A DNA stretch of 16,373 nucleotides from Pseudomonadales bacterium (GTDB lineage Bacteria > Pseudomonadota > Gammaproteobacteria > Pseudomonadales > UBA3067): positions 1 through 16,373 of the forward strand of contig JAESUE010000293.1 in the NCBI GenBank assembly GCA_016763235.1, written 5' to 3'. A program made the translations under genes and the position numbers. A model generated the notes under the pieces. The model did not search any database, was not told the origin of the DNA, and was given only the letters and a program-made list of their open reading frames with translations. Positions 12,765-16,373 of the stretch are shown piece by piece; the first letter of the stretch is position 1, and every line of letters begins with the position of its first letter.

Positions 12765-13781
12765 TTATATCCAATCATGGCACTTTTCTTTGTAGAGAGC
12801 AGAAAAAAGTTGAATGTGCTCTTTTGAGCTATTTAGGGCAGGGATGTAGTGAAAGCCAAGTCCGCCAGATTTCTCATAAAGTTCACGATTCTGCATATTG
12901 ATTTCCTCAAGGGTTTCCAGGCAATCTGCTGAAAACCCAGGGCAGATAACATCGAGGCGCTGTAAACCTTTTTCTCCTAATTGCCGTACTGTTTCATCCG
13001 TATAGGGTTGTAGCCATTCGGCTTTTCCTACTCGGGATTGAAAACTCACTTGCCATTGTTCTGGCTTCAAACCTAAGTGCTTAGCGACCTTTTCTGCCGT
13101 TAATTTGCATTGCTCATAGTAAGGGTCGCCTTTGTCGATACAAGCCTTGGGGATGCCGTGAAAGGAAAACAGGAGAAAGTCTTGCTCGATTTGCTCTTGG
13201 TTTTCTTCCCGCTTTTCCCTGTGGCTACGTACGGATTTTGCTAGGGCATCAATATAGGTGGCGTGCTGATGGTAATCCTTACATAAACGCAGTTCTGGTA
13301 CATTACGCTCATTTTGGAAGGTTTGGCTTAGCTGGTCAAAAACTGCCCCCGTGGTGGTGGCGGAATACTGTGGGTACAGCGGTAGTACAAAGACGTTTTC
13401 CACTCCCTGTGTTTTTAGGTTTTGCCATGCTGTGCCAAAGTTCGGCTGACCGTAGGTCATGGCCAGCTCAACCTGACACCGGCTTTCTCCCGTTTGTTGG
13501 TCTAAGTGTGCCTGCAGCTTCTTTGCTTGTTCCACGCTGATCACCCTTAATGGGGAGCCATTTTTTTGCCAAACTGCTTGGTAAGCGTGGGCGATTTGAC
13601 GCGGGCGCAAAGGAAGGATGATGAAATTAAGTATTAGCCACCACAGTGGGCGAGGCAGTTCTACAACACGTTTATCCCAGAGGAATTCTTTTAGATAAGT
13701 GCGAATGGATGAAGCTGTTGGCTGCTCTGGCGTGCCAAGGTTCATCAGAATTATTCCTGAACGGGGTGGAGGCGTACGCAT
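12765..13781 (-). CDS. hemH: Ferrochelatase HemH
   Basis: Inserts ferrous iron into protoporphyrin IX, the last step of haem synthesis; in Gram-negatives it works at the inner membrane. The 338-residue protein from ATG 13779-13781 starts MRTPPPRSGIILMNLGTPEQ, aligned with the usual enterobacterial start. Active-site residues are visible: H208 in FSFHGIP, the SFQSR-x-G stretch at 246-252, WLQPYTDE at 256-263, and E289 in FSADCLETLEEI. Length is normal. The frame stays open upstream to 14054, but that extension has no homologous look and would overlap alaS, so it is rejected; AAGGGA stands about 13 nt before the chosen ATG. The gene diverges from alaS and converges on the HDOD gene. Confidence 0.96.
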   Translation of the reverse strand: MRTPPPRSGIILMNLGTPEQPTASSIRTYLKEFLWDKRVVELPRPLWWLILNFIILPLRPRQIAHAYQAVWQKNGSPLRVISVEQAKKLQAHLDQQTGESRCQVELAMTYGQPNFGTAWQNLKTQGVENVFVLPLYPQYSATTTGAVFDQLSQTFQNERNVPELRLCKDYHQHATYIDALAKSVRSHREKREENQEQIEQDFLLFSFHGIPKACIDKGDPYYEQCKLTAEKVAKHLGLKPEQWQVSFQSRVGKAEWLQPYTDETVRQLGEKGLQRLDVICPGFSADCLETLEEINMQNRELYEKSGGLGFHYIPALNSSKEHIQLFSALYKEKCHDWI

Positions 13782-13861
13782 AGTGCTTGATGTTTCCCTT
13801 GAATGCCGAAGAAAGTAGCAAGGGTAGGCAACTTGTAAAAAAGTGCAAGTATTCATTTTAA

Positions 13862-13877
13862 CCATGTGTTTACATGG
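13862..13877. promoter_or_regulatory. Palindrome over the alaS -35 region
   Basis: CCATGT (13862-13867) and ACATGG (13872-13877) form a perfect 6-bp inverted repeat with a 4-base centre, covering the TTTACA box of the alaS promoter in the hemH/alaS divergent region. An operator is possible; no regulator is identified. Confidence 0.35.
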
Positions 13878-13895
13878 GGGGAATATCGCTATAAT
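13869..13895 (+). promoter_or_regulatory. alaS: Probable sigma-70 promoter of alaS
   Basis: TTTACA (13869-13874, 5 of 6) and a perfect TATAAT (13890-13895) are separated by 15 bp, slightly short. Transcription would begin near 13902, about 75 bp before the alaS ATG. Confidence 0.5.
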
Positions 13896-13975
13896 CGGTG
13901 GCTTTGGCGATGCATCGCGCAGTGGCCCAATACGGGATTGCGTTTGATAATGAGTGTTTGAAACAGGGTTTGGAA

Positions 13976-16373
13976 ATGAAAAGTAAAGAAATACGTGCTG
14001 CCTTTTTATCTTACTTTGAACGTCAGGGGCATAAGATTGAACCCAGTAGCTCACTGGTGCCGGGTAATGACCCCACTTTACTTTTCACCAATGCGGGAAT
14101 GGTGCAGTTTAAGGATGTATTTCTTGGTCAGGATAAGCGCGCTTATGCCCGTGCTGCCAGCTCGCAGCGCTGTGTACGGGCAGGGGGCAAGCACAATGAT
14201 TTGGAAAACGTCGGTTATACCGCACGCCATCATACTTTTTTTGAAATGCTCGGTAACTTCAGTTTTGGTGATTATTTTAAGCGTGAGGCGATCAAGTTCG
14301 CTTGGGAATTCCTTACCAAAGAAATGAACCTCCCAGAGGAAAAACTCTGGGTGACGGTATATCAGGATGATGAAGAGACGGCTGACATCTGGCTGAAGGA
14401 GATGGGGGTTAGCGCTGAACGTTTTTCTCGTCTAGGAGAAAAGGATAACTTCTGGTCTATGGGTGATGCTGGCCCCTGTGGGCCATGCACGGAGATTTTC
14501 TTCGACCATGGTGAAGAGGTTGCCGGAGGCCCACCTGGCTCTCCGGATGAAGACGGCGATCGGTACATCGAAATTTGGAATCTGGTATTTATGCAGTTTG
14601 ATCGCCAGTCCAGTGGTGAGTTGCAGCCTCTGCCCAAACCCTCGGTGGATACCGGTATGGGCTTGGAGCGAATCGCGGCGGTGATGCAAGGTGTCCACAG
14701 TAATTATGAAATTGATTTGTTTCAGAGTTTGCTGCAATCGGCGGCAAAGGAAACGGGGCAAACTGGCACTGAACACCCGTCTTTGCGCGTTATTGCTGAT
14801 CATATTCGTTCTTGCTCATTTTTGGTGGCAGATGGGGTGATCCCCTCTAACGAAGGGCGCGGGTATGTGCTGCGCCGTATCATTCGCCGTGCGCTGCGCC
14901 ATGGACATAAGCTCGGACAAGATAGTGTTTTCTTTTATAAGTTAGTCGCTCCTTTAGCGGGAGAAATGGGTGATGCTTACCCAGAGCTGTTATCCAAGCA
15001 GGCGCAAATTGAAAAAGTATTGCTGGCAGAAGAAGAGCAGTTTGCTAAAACGCTGGATGCTGGTATGAGGGTTTTAACGCAAGACCTTCAAAGCCTCGTT
15101 GGAAACACTATTCCCGGCAAAGTACTGTTCAAACTGTACGACACCTATGGTTTTCCTGTTGATTTGACTGCTGATATCGCACGGGAAAAGGGTTTGGAGG
15201 TGGATATGGACGGCTTTGAATCTGAAATGAATCGTCAGCGTGAGCGGGCCAGGGCTGCCAAGCATTTCACCATCGATTACGGCGACAACCTAAAGCTAGA
15301 GGGTGAAACGGCTTTTACGGGTTACGACTACCTGCAAGGCCGAAGCACCGTGACCCAGCTTATTGTTGATGGGCAAACCGTGGAATGTGCCGATAAAGGG
15401 CAAGCAATGGCCGTAATTTTAGATGAGACCCCTTTTTATGGTGAGTCTGGCGGTCAAGTGGGTGATCAGGGTTACATAGATTGGTCTGGTGGGAAAATGC
15501 GGGTAGAGGATACCCAAAAGCAAGGTGATTTAATTTTACACCTCGGAGTGTTAGAAGAAGGCAATTTAAGTATTGGCGACGCTGTTGAAACCCTCGTGGA
15601 TGACGAAAAACGCCAAGCTACTGCTCTAAACCACTCGGCGACACACTTGGCGCATGCCGCTTTGCGTAAAGTACTTGGCGACCATGTGGCACAAAAAGGC
15701 TCTTTGGTAAATTCTCAGCGTTTACGTTTTGATTTCACTCACTTTGAAGCCATGACCCCTGATCAGATCAAAGAAGTGGAGAGTATCGTTAATGCTCAGA
15801 TTCGGCTGAATACCGCAGTTTCCACTCAGGTTATGGGTGTCGATGCGGCTAAAGAATCCGGAGCTACGGCTCTTTTTGGTGAAAAGTACGGCGACAAAGT
15901 GCGCGTACTCAACATGGGAGACGCTGATTTTTCTGTTGAACTTTGTGGTGGCACGCATGCGAAACAGTGTGGTGATATTGGATTCTTCAAGGTTGTGGCT
16001 GAAACCGGAATCGCGGCCGGAGTGCGACGCATTGAAGGGGTAAGCGGTGGCGCAGCAAATTCCTGGGTGCAGCAAGCAAGCGCCACGTTGGACCAAGTTT
16101 CTGGAATGCTAAAGGTGGGCTCAGATCAACTCGTTGATAAAGTAAAACAAACCTTAGATAAGAATCGCGCTTTAGAAAAAGAGCCTGATCGCCTTAAAGC
16201 AAAACTTGCCAGTAACGCCGGCACGGATCTTTCCTCCAAATCGAAAGAGGTTAATGGCGTGAAAGTTCTCGCCGTTCGTCTTGATGATGTTGATACCAAA
16301 TCGTTGCGAGGCACTGTTGACCAGTTGAAAAACAAGCTTGGTTCCGGTGTTATTTTACTGGCAGCAGTGAAAG
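13976..16373 (+). CDS. alaS: Alanyl-tRNA synthetase AlaS, 3' end cut by the window
   Basis: Charges tRNA-Ala with alanine and edits mischarged serine and glycine; cytoplasmic. The frame is open for 799 codons to the window end; full-length proteins have about 870, so part of the C-terminal C-Ala domain is missing. It starts MKSKEIRAAFLSYFERQGHK, with the aminoacylation core showing SSQRCVRAGGKHNDLENVG, HHTFFEMLGNFSFGDYF and the NEGRGYVLRRIIRRALRHG helix. The editing domain has HSATH (H553, H557) and CGGTH (C657, H661), which bind zinc. ATG 13976 is preceded by CAGGG about 8 nt upstream. It runs divergently from hemH. No lesions are visible. Confidence 0.98.
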   Translation, partial: MKSKEIRAAFLSYFERQGHKIEPSSSLVPGNDPTLLFTNAGMVQFKDVFLGQDKRAYARAASSQRCVRAGGKHNDLENVGYTARHHTFFEMLGNFSFGDYFKREAIKFAWEFLTKEMNLPEEKLWVTVYQDDEETADIWLKEMGVSAERFSRLGEKDNFWSMGDAGPCGPCTEIFFDHGEEVAGGPPGSPDEDGDRYIEIWNLVFMQFDRQSSGELQPLPKPSVDTGMGLERIAAVMQGVHSNYEIDLFQSLLQSAAKETGQTGTEHPSLRVIADHIRSCSFLVADGVIPSNEGRGYVLRRIIRRALRHGHKLGQDSVFFYKLVAPLAGEMGDAYPELLSKQAQIEKVLLAEEEQFAKTLDAGMRVLTQDLQSLVGNTIPGKVLFKLYDTYGFPVDLTADIAREKGLEVDMDGFESEMNRQRERARAAKHFTIDYGDNLKLEGETAFTGYDYLQGRSTVTQLIVDGQTVECADKGQAMAVILDETPFYGESGGQVGDQGYIDWSGGKMRVEDTQKQGDLILHLGVLEEGNLSIGDAVETLVDDEKRQATALNHSATHLAHAALRKVLGDHVAQKGSLVNSQRLRFDFTHFEAMTPDQIKEVESIVNAQIRLNTAVSTQVMGVDAAKESGATALFGEKYGDKVRVLNMGDADFSVELCGGTHAKQCGDIGFFKVVAETGIAAGVRRIEGVSGGAANSWVQQASATLDQVSGMLKVGSDQLVDKVKQTLDKNRALEKEPDRLKAKLASNAGTDLSSKSKEVNGVKVLAVRLDDVDTKSLRGTVDQLKNKLGSGVILLAAVK

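Noticed and set aside
12720..12765. Shared terminator between the HDOD gene and hemH
   Set aside because: CCAC and GTGG near 12730-12750 can pair, but the stem is short and interrupted; not convincing.
13782..14054. Upstream extension of hemH giving a 429-residue protein
   Set aside because: The extra 91 residues have no likeness to ferrochelatases, overlap the start of alaS and its promoter, and the family start aligns with ATG 13781.
1..16373. tRNA, rRNA or CRISPR features
   Set aside because: No cloverleaf, rRNA-like stretch or regularly spaced repeat array was found by eye; a covariance search was not possible.

Overview
The window looks like chromosomal DNA of a marine gammaproteobacterium, perhaps of the Cellvibrio/Saccharophagus/Teredinibacter type. 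This rests on the HemH, AlaS, AlkC and YcgR-type PilZ protein sequences, the moderate GC content and the long AT-rich intergenic gaps. The genus is an inference from memory, not a search result. No rRNA, tRNA or CRISPR array was seen.

Left edge (1-1110): the 5' end of a hydrophobic protein runs off the window on the minus strand. Beside it is a one-domain voltage-gated cation channel of the NavBac type with its own promoter. Its selectivity filter, TFEDWTD, carries three acidic residues and resembles filters engineered for calcium selectivity.

Middle (1291-9645): a gene-poor accessory stretch dominated by decay. In order it holds: a Fic AMP-transferase gene broken by a nonsense codon and a frameshift; a 130-bp MITE with perfect 11-bp ends and a perfect 8-bp target duplication; a frameshifted minus-strand remnant; a small intact gene of unknown function; a multiply broken M35-like zinc peptidase followed by a once-frameshifted small gene that looks like its partner (an effector/immunity-like pair); a perfect 21-bp inverted repeat between those two; a periplasmic catalase-peroxidase (katG) with one in-frame amber codon; GGGGTCAGG tandem repeats; two small intact orphan genes; a truncated MITE copy; and a 41-codon remnant. 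At least four recognisable genes are inactivated here, each by small lesions that can be located.

Right side (9642-16373): intact housekeeping genes. A YcgR-like c-di-GMP receptor and the AlkC alkyl-base glycosylase lie on the minus strand. A second, longer MITE copy (141 bp) lies between alkC and a divergent HDOD-domain gene and ends 12 bp before that gene's first ATG. Then come convergent hemH (ferrochelatase) and divergent alaS (alanyl-tRNA synthetase), which is cut by the window end. The right side reads as a stable core segment adjoining a decaying accessory island; the MITE occurs in both.
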